From the NCBI GenBank assembly GCA_964036195.1, contig OZ038450.1, forward strand, positions 10,666,701-10,730,700: a stretch of DNA of 64,000 nucleotides, read 5' to 3'. A program made the translations under genes and the position numbers. Numbering within the stretch: position 1 is the first letter of the stretch; every line of letters begins with the position of its first letter. This document shows positions 21,101-32,008 of this stretch, piece after piece. This stretch comes from Sphaerolaimus hirsutus (Eukaryota > Nematoda > Chromadorea > Monhysterida > Sphaerolaimidae). Below the pieces are notes generated by a model that saw only the letters and a list, made by a program, of their open reading frames with translations, was not told the origin of the DNA and ran no database searches.

Positions 21101-24100
21101 GTGTAGTCACCTTTTAAATATGTCCCACATTGAATTCACAGAAATACGTTTTCTTTACGCGTATGCTTCAAAAACGTACGCGTACACGTGAGTACGTAAC
21201 TTTTTTTAAAAAGTATATGTAAACGTATTTACCGCGTACTCGCGTACGCGTATTTTTTGAGTAAACGTACATACCTTTTAACAACTTTGCCTATCTCGTC
21301 CACCGTAACCCCAATCCCGTTCAGGGAAAAATTGGTGGAGATGGTAAAAAGGTGAAAAAATGACTTTTTGCACTGAGAAATGTGAATGGAAACTTTCAGC
21401 GTGCTTTTGTGCCACTTCTCTGGCATTCGAGTGTGTTTTTTGATTTGTTGTGTAAAAAATAGAGAAAACCCTCATTAACAGAACCAATGAGTTTCTGCAC
21501 GAAATCCCGTGACCCCAATCTCGATCCCGAAAACACAAACAACACCGAAAATTTAAAATACCAATCCCGATCCCGCGGTCGATCCCGTTTGAACCCTACG
21601 CTAAGTGACACTTAAGTGAGTGAACTCACGGTCACGATCAGGTCAACTACGCATACAGCATCCGACAGCATGTACTCGACCTGCAAAAATAAAGAATCGT
21701 GCAAATACGATCACGCAGTTTCCAGTTTCGAAAACGGAAAGAAAACTTCACCTCCCGACTGCTTAACAAATACGCGGCTGGGTCCGGATGCATGCTTTCT
21801 AGCAGCTCATATGACGGGTTGTCAAAGAAACTTTGAACGATCGACTCGTCCACGACGATCTCATCTTCGTCGCACACCTGCGTATTTAAAAAACGGGTTC
21901 GATTCTTGTGTTTTTAAAAAAGGTTAAAAAACCTCGGGCCATCTCTAGTCGGCGGGTTTTTTTTTGGTGGGGGGGGTTCGGGTTAGCACCCCCTTGAAGA
22001 CCCTATATGAGGAGCACCGGGCGATTGCCGCAAATGAACAGTAGATGAGCACAGGGTAAAGATGAGCACTGGTCCTTGGCCATCATGACCACTTGTAACA
22101 ACTAGGGTTGGCCAATGTTTTTTTCAAACGTTTTTTATTAAAACTGAAACTTCTTTTAAACACGATGTTTGAAACGTTTTTTTTTATAAAATCGGCCGAA
22201 ATTATTAGTACTAAGCAAGCGCGCAATTTAATACACAAATTCACATTGGTGGTTGTTTTCATTGGTTTTGTGGCATTTTTACTATCAAAGCATCCATTTC
22301 TATGTGCTACCATGGGTTAATAAGCCGTCATATGTTGCTGTAGTATATAATATTCAGGTAATGTGCTTCCATGGGCCCCGCACCTGTACGCACAAACGCC
22401 CGGCGCGCACAAACGCCTGGCACGCACAAAATGAAAGTCCGGTACGCACAAACGCCCGGTATGCACAAAACTGTAGCTTTGTGCGTGCCGCACAATTTAA
22501 GTGCCAGTCATATGTGCGGGCGGGGCTTGTAGTGAGAGTGTGAGACATAAATGAGTGAGACCAACGTGATACATAAATGAGTGCGAGGGCAGAGTATCAT
22601 ATCCGCCGAGTAAAAATAACATTGCCGCCAATCTCACTGAGTTTTTGAGTGCATGTTGGGTGCATTCACGTGTAAGTGCGGTGCACATACACGTGTCGCG
22701 GCGGGGGGGGGGGCGTGTAAGACATAATTAACTTAGACAAATTAGTTGACAATCAAAATTTCGTCAACAGCGAAATCTGTTTTCTACATTCTAATCGCGA
22801 TTATCAAAGGCTCGCGACTCACGATCCAATAGCACTCAACGCAGTCAAGACACGCAGGTGTACTCTTGCCCATATATACGTGTACTCTTGTAATCCAGGT
22901 GCTCATGTATGGGGGGGGCAAACACAAAGTGGGGGGGGGCGTGTGAAAATCCCATGGCCGGTACGCACAAATGACGGGCGCGCACAAACGACTGGCACGC
23001 ACAAATGCCCGGTACGCACAGAGCATCAGATTTGTGCGCGCCGGGCGTTTGTGCGTGGCGGGCTCAATTTTCTGCGTGCCGGGCGTTTGTGCGCGCCGGG
23101 CGTTTGTGCGTAGGAGGCCTGGCCCCTTCCATGTACCTCCACAGTGTGTAACATCACTCCCAAAGTAACAACCTCCTTTTATAACCTTGTTTGATCACGA
23201 TTCCGTGCCAAACTTCACTCGAAGTCATGAACATTCGACTATAAGGCGATATATGAAAATACTGACAAAAAATGGACATTTTTGACACAAATCACCACTT
23301 TAACATTTTAATAAAAAACGTTGTTGTTTTTAAAAACATGGAGTTAAAAAAAACGTTTTTCTCCAACCCTACATGTGATACTGAAACACCCCAAAAAATT
23401 ACTGATAGGATTACTAATAAATATACAAATTGCCACAATTTTTATTGCCTTAATTTTAATACGTTGCCAAACGTTGTTTTTTTAAACATGGAGTTAAAAA
23501 AACGTTTTTTTCCAACCCTAGTAAGAACACAACTCAACTACTTAACTTATCAAATCAAAAACACTCACCACCTCGCCACTCTCATCAAATGCATGTGTGC
23601 CGTTGTGCGTCGAGTGTGACGCGTCCACCCTGGGACCTAGTCTGCTCCAAACCCCGCTGCCGCCGCCGGCCGAGTTCTGGGGACAGTCCCAGACCTTGTA
23701 AAGGGCCCTGTAAAATGTCAAATGTTGCCATTTTGCAGGACATTTCACATGACTTTTGACACTTTGCATGACATTTGACATTTTACAGGGCCCTTTACAA
23801 GGTCTGGGATTGGCACCTGATGGGCGCCCGACGACGACTGGTGCTGGTCGTGCTGCTGCGCGAGCGCGTTTGCTATCTGCGCGGCGAGCAGCGGCGGCGG
23901 GTCGTCGGAGAGGTCGTCGGCGCTCTGCGCCGCGCTAGACTCGTCCGCCTCTTCGCCGTCCTCGCTCGCCGTGCCCTCGTTGTCGCTGCGAAAGAGTGTA
24001 GAAATTCATGCTGCCTGGCGAGCGTTGGACTACTCGTGTGATAACAAATTTGAACGATCGAAAAGTATCAACTTCACGCGTGCACACGTGTTGCTACATA

Positions 24101-27100
24101 GGGCCCACACACATTAGTTGACATTTACATTTGTGTTAACTAAATTCAACCAAATTTTGATTAACTGTGTGATTTGAACTTTCCCATGTGATGGAGCATA
24201 AGTCATTTTATATCGTGACGCTCAATTCTCATTGTTTCTGTTAAGTGTCGTGCTTTAAAATCATTTTGTGTTAATAAATTGACACGAACTTGCGATGTCA
24301 ACTAGTGTGCGTGAACCCACCCTTCCTGTCAAAACTTCGGGCATTTTTGAAATCTGATTTTCAATCAGCTTCCAATCAACAAATAAAAAATCAAATTTAA
24401 AAAAAATTCGAAATCGAGCAGCTAGACAACTGAAATTTCCATCCAAACATAGCCGCAAAAGTGCCAACCTGCTTTCGCCTACATCCACAGACAAATCACC
24501 CATGCCGGAAGCCACGCTGCGGATCTCGGTCAGTTGACGACCAAATCGATTTGCTGCAGCGGAAGTCAGGCGGTGAATTTGAATTGAAAATCAAAAAGCA
24601 ATCACAAAAACGCACTTCCTATCCTAAGCTGCTTCAGGTTGACTTTTTGACGGGCACAGTCGAGTAACTGCTTGGCTACGTTGGCATCGATTTCATTACC
24701 ACTGAGATTGACTTCCTGTACAAGGTGCGGTGAAAATTCGCCCATGAATTCACTTTGAAGGATCAAAAAAACGCTCAGCTCACCCGCACATTATCCAGGC
24801 CGCTTCTCATGGCTTCCAAAAAGTAGGTGCCACCCTTCGTTTTGAAAAGACAGTCGGCAAAGTTCAGCACCTCGACAAAAGGTAGCCTCTGCAGCACCGT
24901 GCACATGGCCTTGGCGCCGGACACGTTGCAGCAGTTGTCGCCGATGTCGATAACGCGCAAGTCGCGGTTCGCCGCGAACGACTTCGCCAGCGCTTTGATG
25001 CCGTCGGGTCGGATGCCGTCCTGCGGCAGCGACACGTGCTGCAGCGTGCCTAGTTCCTTGAAGGCGCGTGACAGGGCGAACGCGCCAGGGTCCTCCAGCC
25101 TGTTGCGACCGGCGATAAACACGCGCAGTTGGAACTGCACGCCCGCAGCGGCCGCGCGCCGCTTGCACTCGATGAGTGAGTCGGACACTGTCTGAAAATT
25201 AGACACATTGGGCGCAAACGCGGGGAGACAAAGTCACACATAAATATCGTATTTCCTCGAAATACCCCCCTTGAATTAACACCGTCTGAAATTATGTACA
25301 TCATCTATATTGCTGCCAGTTTGCATAGCAGCTAAACATATTTATACTAATCTGTGTAGCGAGGGACGTTGTAATGTCTAAATATATCCTATTTGGTCAC
25401 ATTATTTACGGGTTTCGGGCATTTAAAAGCGTGTCAAAAGCGTTTAAAAGCGGCATTCGTAAAGATACTATGAAGTTCACGAAAATTTCTGACGAAATAA
25501 TCACCCCCCCCCCCCCATCCCTCGAAAACGCCCCTCTCCGCGAAACACCCACTAAAAAAATGCACTCTTAACCCCCTCCCCCGGGGGACATTTCGAGAAA
25601 ATACGGTAAGTGTAGCTAACCAGAATACTGCTCCCCATGCCACAATTATTCAAATTCAAATATTGCAATGAAAAGCAAGCCTCCGACTGCAGGAACTCTC
25701 TGTAATACTCAATAACTGATGGACCAAGCGCGTTGTCAGACAAATTCAGGTAAACAAGACGCGCGCCGGCCAGTTGGATACCATCGAGCAGATTTTTCTA
25801 AATGAAAGGATTGAAAAACTTTTCCGGCACTGAATTGACACAGCTTGGAAATAATGTTGACACACCAACGCTGGGCCAGTCTCGGGAATAGTTCGTTGTT
25901 TAAAGATGTCATCGAATAAGCAAGCCTGTGAGTGAAGACACTTTTAGCGGAGACAACGGATAGAAATTCCAACATTTTCTAAACGCCCAGAAAAATATGT
26001 ATCGAGATTCCAGTAATGCAAAAATAGACAAATATTTACATGGCGGAAATTCCCAGTTCGTTTAAACTATTAGTCCATCAAATTTTCTTACAGTGCATCT
26101 ATGCACCCTGCGCGTGAGGCGGCGCTGCGGCACGATCAAAGATTTTTTCAAAAATTTCTTAATCGAATCAACTTTTTAAAGTTTATTATTCATGTCAATA
26201 TGTTAAAAGCAATTTTGTGAAGATATGTATTTATTTAAAAATTGATATTTAAATTTGTGTAAATGTGTTTAAATGTGTAAATGTATGTATAGATTTCGAA
26301 ATATCAATTCTAATTTGCATGTCTAGATAATTACGTATTGAATTGCAAATACAAATAAGAAATTTCCATTAAGCTGCGTTTACACTGCGACTTGTGCCGA
26401 CAATTCGAAAAGTGAAAAAGTTCCATAATTTTGGGAAAAAAGTTCCATATCTGCGAGAAAATGCAGTGAAGTATACTCACTAGTTAAGTGCACCCACATG
26501 CCAATTTGCAGATAAATCGTCCATGTCGTTCCAGAGTTATAAGCATTTTAAAAATATTTCCAAAAAAGCGAACCGACAAGGAAATTTTTTTTGAAATGCT
26601 TATAACTCTGGAACGACATGGACGATTTATCTGCAAATTGGCATGTGAGTGCACTTAACTAGTGAGTATGCTTCACTGCATTTTCTTGCATATATGGAAC
26701 TTTAATCCAAAATTATGGAACTTTTTTACTTTTTAAAATTGTCGGCACAAGTCGCAGTGTAAACGCAGCTTTAGCAAAAAGTAAACATAAAGATTGAAAC
26801 AGGGGTGCATTTTGATCATCAAAAAATATGGTTTTGTAACCATATACATGAATAATAAAACAGGGATAAATCAATGCAATTCAATGCTTTTGCAGTATAC
26901 TTTTAGAAAAATCATTAAAAGTTTCTCGTTAATCATTAAAATTTTCTATAACATTGTCCACTGATTCAGAATTATCGGGGCTACAAAGGAAACACGGGTG
27001 ATAACTTTTTCGTCCCATGTCAGAACCACAGCCCAGTTCTCACCTTCAGCTCAGGTTTGTTTGCCAGAGCATTTCCAATAACTTCGCTGGCTGCCACGCC

Positions 27101-27403
27101 AATGCTGTTCATGCACAACTCTAACGCTTCCATATTGGTGAATCCATTGATTACTGACGCTATCAAGTCCCGGGCTGTAATTTTTAAAGCGTCATTTGAA
27201 TATTTTATCAAGATCAAAAATAGATCAGTAAACATATCAGATGCAATAAAATATCAAGTGCACCAGATTGGCTACAAACCTTGATTGGCGGACTCAATTT
27301 TGAGATCCTTATCCCTCTTGAACGACAGGAAATTGTCTGGACCGAGCATATGCAGCCCCAAAAACTGGGCCACTCTCGCATGTTCCCCATTCACAAGAGA
27401 CAT
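18147..27403 (-). CDS. RANGAP1: Ran GTPase-activating protein 1 (RanGAP1), 650 aa
   Basis: Fourteen exons: 27280-27403, 27044-27174, 25866-25925, 25621-25797, 24784-25191, 24616-24715, 24469-24553, 23817-23985, 23569-23676, 21752-21877, 21630-21680, 18814-19014, 18316-18446 and 18147-18228 (650 codons, all phases consistent; human 587). RanGAP1 drives GTP hydrolysis by Ran at the cytoplasmic face of the nuclear pore. The leucine-rich-repeat domain (~30-330) shows LSDNALGPS, YLNLNNCGMG (conserved Asn), VFIAGRNRLE (invariant RNRLE block), LPQDGIRPDGI and EVLNFADC, all colinear with human. An acidic linker (TASEDGEEADESS) and the C-terminal domain (FFDNPSYELLESMHPD..) follow; I see no clear SUMO motif. 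The last two exons are least certain. Intron 8 is an intact introner and intron 11 is almost filled by a ~2.6-kb transposon. The gene is head to head with RPL6. Confidence 0.95.
18541..18705. repeat. Tandem repeat of GATATCCGACATGAAAGAAG units (RanGAP1 intron 12)
   Basis: About six ~27-bp units alternate between GATATCCGACATGAAAGAAGTGATGTT and AATATCCGACATCAAATGAGTAATGTT forms, so the higher-order period is ~54 bp. Confidence 0.85.
19040..21596. mobile_element. ~2.56-kb non-autonomous DNA transposon filling RanGAP1 intron 11
   Basis: Ends GGGTTCAAACGGAATCCCGA and GGTCGATCCCGTTTGAACCC are inverted partners. Both subterminal regions are rich in ATCCCGATCCCG. The interior is low-complexity TATTTATAT DNA and carries other elements (TACCGTATTT type at 19464-19632 and about 20740-21085; GTACTCGCGTACG repeats at about 20510-20700 and 21135-21290). 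No coding capacity seen. It covers all but ~25 and ~33 bp of the intron. Confidence 0.7.
22103..23520. mobile_element. hAT-like non-autonomous element (TAGGGTTGG ends) split by a nested element
   Basis: Ends TAGGGTTGG and CCAACCCTA, flanked by GTAACAAC / GTAAGAAC (8 bp, one mismatch). The body matches the uninterrupted copy at 33759-34423 (shared TTCACATTGGTGGTTGTTTT, TATATAATATT.AGGTAATGTG, CATTCGACTATAAGGCGATAT). A 752-bp element interrupts it. It lies in RanGAP1 intron 9. Confidence 0.85.
22374..23125. mobile_element. Nested 752-bp element with CGCACAAACGCCCGG arrays and 8-bp TSD
   Basis: Flanked by perfect 8-bp duplications CTTCCATG (22366-22373 and 23126-23133). Comparison with the empty site at about 34065-34072 in the sister copy shows the exact insertion point. 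Both ends carry several GYACGCACAAAYGCCCGG units in opposite orientation (subterminal inverted arrays). Confidence 0.88.
23677..23816 (-). mobile_element. Introner element = RanGAP1 intron 8 (140 bp, intact)
   Basis: On the gene strand the intron reads CAG|GTGCCAATCCCAGACC...GGTCTGGGACTGTCCCCAG|AAC and is one near-perfect palindrome (arms TTGTAAAGGGCCCTGTAAAATG). The codon frame is unbroken (GAHQ|NSAGGG). Flanks CAG..CAG look like a 3-bp target duplication. Same family and same donor-to-acceptor orientation as the SETD3 copies although the gene is on the other strand. Confidence 0.94.
24101..24318. mobile_element. MITE with GGGCCCACACACATTAGTTG ends (RanGAP1 intron 7)
   Basis: Inverted ends GGGCCCACACACATTAGTTGACA and TGTCAACTAGTGTGCGTGAACCC. 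Related to the outer element at 12180-12805. Confidence 0.75.
25247..25607. mobile_element. TACCGTATTT-family C/G-rich element (RanGAP1 intron 4)
   Basis: Starts CGTATTTCCTCGAAATACCCCCC and ends GGGGGACATTTCGAGAAAATACGGTA. The interior shares GCAGCTAAACATATTTATAC and TTTCTGACGAAATAAT with the copies at 46.5 and 53.8 kb. Confidence 0.75.
26372..26770. mobile_element. 399-bp foldback MITE with TTA target duplication, PIF/Harbinger-like (RanGAP1 intron 2)
   Basis: Ends AGCTGCGTTTACACTGCGAC and GTCGCAGTGTAAACGCAGCT are perfect inverted repeats. Arms of ~180 bp continue almost to the centre (ATGCCAATTTGCAGATAAAT, TCCATGTCGTTCCAGAGTTA). TTA on both sides fits the TWA target preference known for PIF/Harbinger elements. 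Confidence 0.85.
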
Positions 27404-28279
27404 TGCCAAATTGCTGCTGCAGAACACTATTGTACACAGAACAAATATTGCACATTCGAAAACTTTGTTTTAGGCTTTCAAGGTTAACTTTCGTGCCACT
27501 TGGTTATGGTATTCATGTTATTCAGAAATGATAGTGTTGTAAACAGCAGGAGTCTCGACAGCGGGAAGATCTTTTTCGCAGCGATGAATATTCAGATGAC
27601 ACATAGGCGTACCTCATCACGTTTTTATCATTAGAATTGAATTTCTATTTGAATGCACTCTAAAATGATCATATGTCGAACTTATGTATTTTACTTTAAT
27701 TTATGTTTCAGTACTAATGATTCCTACAATATAGTGAAAGGATCGTGCCATTTATGACAACTTGGTCCACGTCCAAGGTACCAGGAACGTATAGTACGAA
27801 CGATAGTGAAAGCCCCAATTTATGTTTAAAATCGCTACAATCTTCTTTATTTTGCCAATTTTCACTTTCATAATTCCTATTCTCGTCTATATACATGGTT
27901 ATAGACCTATTATAAGGTATTTTTGGCCTTTTTATTGATATTTACCGCGATTTCGATATTTTTGGCCGGCTGCCAAATTATCATAAGGGCTATCTCCGTA
28001 GCGACATGTTGTAATCATAAGCACGCACGAATTTAAGTTTAATTTGTAGTTTTTCATATTTCATCAGCGGTTTAGGTAGCGAAAGAGTGCTTAAATCGCA
28101 CTGAAACAGACAACGCATTTTTTACCAATCAACAAATGTTTTTACCTACGAGTACGCTTAGCTTAAGAGTACGATTTTTTCCTTGTCAAGTGGATGACGC
28201 CACCATTATTTTATAAATAGAAATAATAATAATAGTAGAAAAAATTGTCCAATTGTTTTTCGGTAGATCATCGGCAGCG
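27404..28279. promoter_or_regulatory. Divergent promoter region between RanGAP1 and RPL6
   Basis: 876 bp between opposed start codons. No coding sequence or recognised repeat is seen. It is AT-rich throughout. Shared regulation of the two genes is inference from geometry. Confidence 0.4.
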
Positions 28280-31200
28280 ATGGCAAAAAAATCGGGTGCC
28301 CACTCAAGCCGCAACTATGAAATGGCGACAGGCGTGATGCGCTTTTCTCGCGCTCGAATGTTCCACAAGCGCGGCATGTGGAAAAAGAAGAACCTCAAGG
28401 TAGCTTGTTTTCTCACGAAGGTTTAATTTGCGCCTGGTTAATTCTATATCCGTTTTGGTTTTAGGTCGCAAAACCCAAAGCTGCCGAGGAGTCGAAGTTT
28501 GTCGTAAAGAAGATTGGCGGAGATAAAAACGGCGGCGAGCGCAAGGTTTTGAGGCAGAAAGAGGTGGGTTTAATGCGAAGTTTGAGCGCGCCTAATTTAG
28601 GTTAAAGTGGTGCCGGTATTCTTTGATGTATGAACAGTCCTTTTCCAAGAGTAGTGGTAGTTCATTCCTATTTTAGTACTTGTATAGTAGGTAAAATGCA
28701 AAATTTGTGCACACAAACGCACTGATTGAACTGATTTAAGGGTTTGTTGTTTCCATGTTTTTTTACCAAAATTGGTGTTCAGCATTCATTTCTGTATGTT
28801 TTAGCGAGTATCACTCGCATTGAAATAAACTATTGAGGAAGCATAGGTACATTTGTTTTCATAACAAACATAAATACAAATACATTCTCTGTTCACTTTT
28901 ATGTCGACTTCCAAAATAATTTAGATAGTGCTCTCAGCAAGAACACTCCTGCCAACAAAATTGCTAATGATCGATGAAATATCATCTTCACAGCAAATAA
29001 TACGGGTTATATAATTATTTTTAAGTTTTAAATAACTGACTATCAAGCTATTCCAAAGCTCTACAGCAATTATATACCAGTTCTCCCCTCGAATGAAACC
29101 CCAGTCAAAAAATTCAGACGAAAAAATAACTCCCCTGGGCCTGTGGACTTTTTTCGAGGATCAACCGTAGTTTCATCTTTATCGACAGAGATGATTTCGA
29201 AGTAAAATAGGACAAATCTTTACTCCAGCGATTTGGGCAGCTTAAAAAAATTCAACTCTATTTTCCCTACCCTAGTATTAACTGCCATGAATATATTTTA
29301 CCATCTCAGTCTCGTCTGGTCGGCGAGGTGCGTCTGACGGGCACCCGTCGCGTGAAGCGCCCGGCTGGACCCAACGCGCGCAGGTTCGGCCCCCTGCGCA
29401 AGACGTTGTCGCCCGGCACCGTGTGCATCCTGCTCGCCGGCAGGCACAAGGGCAAGCGCGTCGTCTACCTGAAGCGCATGGAGAAGAGCGGCTGCATGCT
29501 CGTCACCGGTCGGTTTACTCCGGGGGTATTCTAGATTTTGATTTGGTGTTGGATAGATAGCGAATCGCTTCTCCGGATGGATAGATAGTTGAAAAAATTG
29601 TAGAGAAAGAAGCTAGAAAAATAGTGAAAAATAGGTGTATTATCACATAGTATAAAAATAGTCAATAAGACACAAACTAGCGATTTTGAAGATGAAAATT
29701 AATTTAAAAAAGTACGAAAATTGGCCATTTTGATTGAAAATTTGGGTAAAATTTTTCAAAAATCGCTCCAGATAGCTAGATAGCTGGGCGATTTTTTGGG
29801 GGGAGAGGGGTCAGCGGACAGTAGCCAAAAAAATTATCTCCGATATGGATAAATAGATAGCTGGACGCTTTTTGAGGGTTTACACCCCCAAACCCCCCGC
29901 TTTCCTACCGCTGATGTGGTTCAAAAAATTCCATAGAACCCACGGATGTTCACTCAAAAGATACGTGATGTCCAATATCGCACCTTGCAGGCCCCCACAA
30001 ACTGAACAACTGCCCGCTGAGACGCATCCACCAGGCGTACGTGATCGCCACCAAAACCAAGGTGGACATTAGCGGCGTGCAGATTCCCGAGCACATCAAC
30101 GACGAGTACTTGAAGCGCGCGCCTCGCCCCAAGCGCAATTTGGGTGCCGCCGCTGAGGCGGACATTTTCGCTGTCAAGAAACGCGTACGTTTTTTCTTTG
30201 GACAAATTGGGTTTTTTCTGTTTTGCTGGATAACGTATATTTTCTGCCTCGATATTCATCAATAATATCTAGCTGGGGGTGGTCACAAATGGATTTTAGA
30301 TGCCCAGAGTTTTTTAGAGTTTTTTGAACATGGACTTTGTACACCTAAAAATTACACGTGTTTTTCCACATTGTGAGGATAAGTAATCCTAGATAAATAT
30401 TCAAATTATATTGTGAAAGCCATTGTACACCACAAAGCGCTTATACTGAACGGACAGAACACTATACAATGAATGCCACCATATTTTGATGAATAAGGTT
30501 ACGTGAAAAGTTGTGCACCAAATTCACCCAAAGTGGGAGAACCAGGGGTTTAGTAGATTTTGACCCTGGCGGGGGTTTATATAGATAGTAAATCGCTCCT
30601 CCGGCGGGATAGATAGCTGAAAAAAATTTTTGGGGGGGTTGGCGGGGGTTCAATATATAGGCTTTTCCAAGGTATAGACGGAAAAAAAGGGGAAAAATCG
30701 CAAAAAGTAGGTGAAAAACAGCTATAAATAGGTCTATAAGTACATATAGTACAGAAAATCGCTAAAAATAGGCAATAAGGAACGTGAATCAGAATTTTGA
30801 AGGTGAATAACTATAAAATGGTGCGAAAATTAGCGATTTTGAGCGAAAGTTGTGCCAAAATTTCTTAAAAATCGGACAATTTAATGGATAGATAGCCAAA
30901 AATTTGCCTCCGGGTTAGATATATATAGCTGAGCGGGCCTCTGGGATAGGTAGATAGCTGGCGGATTTGGGGGGGGGGTGACCCCCCCCCCCAACCCCCC
31001 CCCCCCCCCTACTAAACCCCTGGGGAGAATTGTGATCTGCTGAGAAATTTTTATCTATGTTCGTTTATTCAGATTTGATATGGTAGATTACATTGTAAGG
31101 TGTGCCATCCGCAGACTTTAACAAACCTCTTGCCACCATTCCCAGTAATCAAGGACGTACGCAGGGGGGGGGCGGGGGGGGCGGCCGCCCCCCCCCCGTT

Positions 31201-31784
31201 CCCGGGCCGGCCATAAAAATTTGCCATGAATGGCACTTTTGTAAAGCGATTTTATATGTAGGTACTTTGAAAAATTTTTTGCGCGCAAGCGCGCAAACCC
31301 CACCCCGTTGTTTAATGTATACTTTCAGGAGTCCAAACGGCATTATAAAAGTGCCCAACGTGGTCATAGTAACTATATATAGGTCTTAATAGATACCTAT
31401 ATAGTATACGTTGGCGCCAGCGCCAACGCCAATACTGCCATGGCGCTGGCGCCTACAAATGGCGCCAGTGCCATGGCTCCATGCCTTTACTATGAGGCCA
31501 AATTTTAGGGGGGGGGGCGCCGCCCCCCCCGTTCGCCGGGCTCCGTATACAATCCGCCCCCCCCGCTCAAAAATCCTGCGTACGTCCCTGCCAGTAATAG
31601 CTAAACATTTCTTGATATTCAGGATTATGTTTTGTCGGATCAACGCAAGGAGGACCAGAAATCGGTCGACAAACAGGTGCTGGACGCCGTCAAGAAGCAT
31701 AAGGATGCTGCTATGTTGAAAAAGTATTTGAAAACTGGCTTTGGCATCAAAAAGAGCGATGCGCCGCACTCGATGTTATTTTAA
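28280..31784 (+). CDS. RPL6: 60S ribosomal protein eL6 (RPL6), 257 aa
   Basis: Five exons: 28280-28399, 28465-28563, 29310-29508, 29991-30184 and 31623-31784, giving 257 aa, within the family range. eL6 sits on the solvent side of the large ribosomal subunit. It has a basic N-terminus ([26 protein letters not shown]) and a KOW/SH3-like core [22 protein letters not shown] followed by [20 protein letters not shown]. Then come [27 protein letters not shown] and the C-terminus [20 protein letters not shown]. All are colinear with animal RPL6. Codon use is strongly C/G-ending. Intron 4 carries two different DNA transposons. RRP7A begins only 224 bp downstream. Confidence 0.98.
30542..31022. mobile_element. 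Non-autonomous element with CCAGGGGTTTAGTAG ends (RPL6 intron 4)
   Basis: Inverted ends CCAGGGGTTTAGTAG and CTACTAAACCCCTGG. Flanks GGGAGAA / GGAGAA suggest a ~7-8 bp target duplication. The interior contains GATAGATAGCTG-type repeats. Shorter relatives lie at about 29515-29900, 33060-33165, 38480-38690 and 41870-42140, always in introns here. Confidence 0.7.
31150..31590. mobile_element. hAT-like MITE with CAGGGACGTACGCAGG ends (RPL6 intron 4)
   Basis: Ends CAAGGACGTACGCAGG and CCTGCGTACGTCCCTG, flanked by perfect 8-bp duplications CCAGTAAT (31142-31149 and 31591-31598). Subterminal G/C runs and GCCAGCGCCA repeats inside. No coding capacity. Confidence 0.88.
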
Positions 31785-31873
31785 GCAGTGTGAATAGTTT
31801 CGAGATTTTTTGATTGTTATCGTTGCGTTTGTTATCATTTATTGGAAAATTGTTCCGGGTGTTGTTATTTCGA

Positions 31874-31879
31874 AATAAA
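31874..31879 (+). promoter_or_regulatory. Poly(A) signal of RPL6
   Basis: AATAAA about 90 nt after the RPL6 stop and 130 nt before the RRP7A start. Confidence 0.7.
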
Positions 31880-32008
31880 AATTATCCATCCTATCCGAGA
31901 GTCGTTTCTGTTGAACAACTTCTTGTGACGTGAACCGAATCTTTCTCGTATCTTTTTATGGGAATTCGTGTCTTCTCGATGGCCGATTGTGTTTTTCCCG
32001 TTGTGTAG

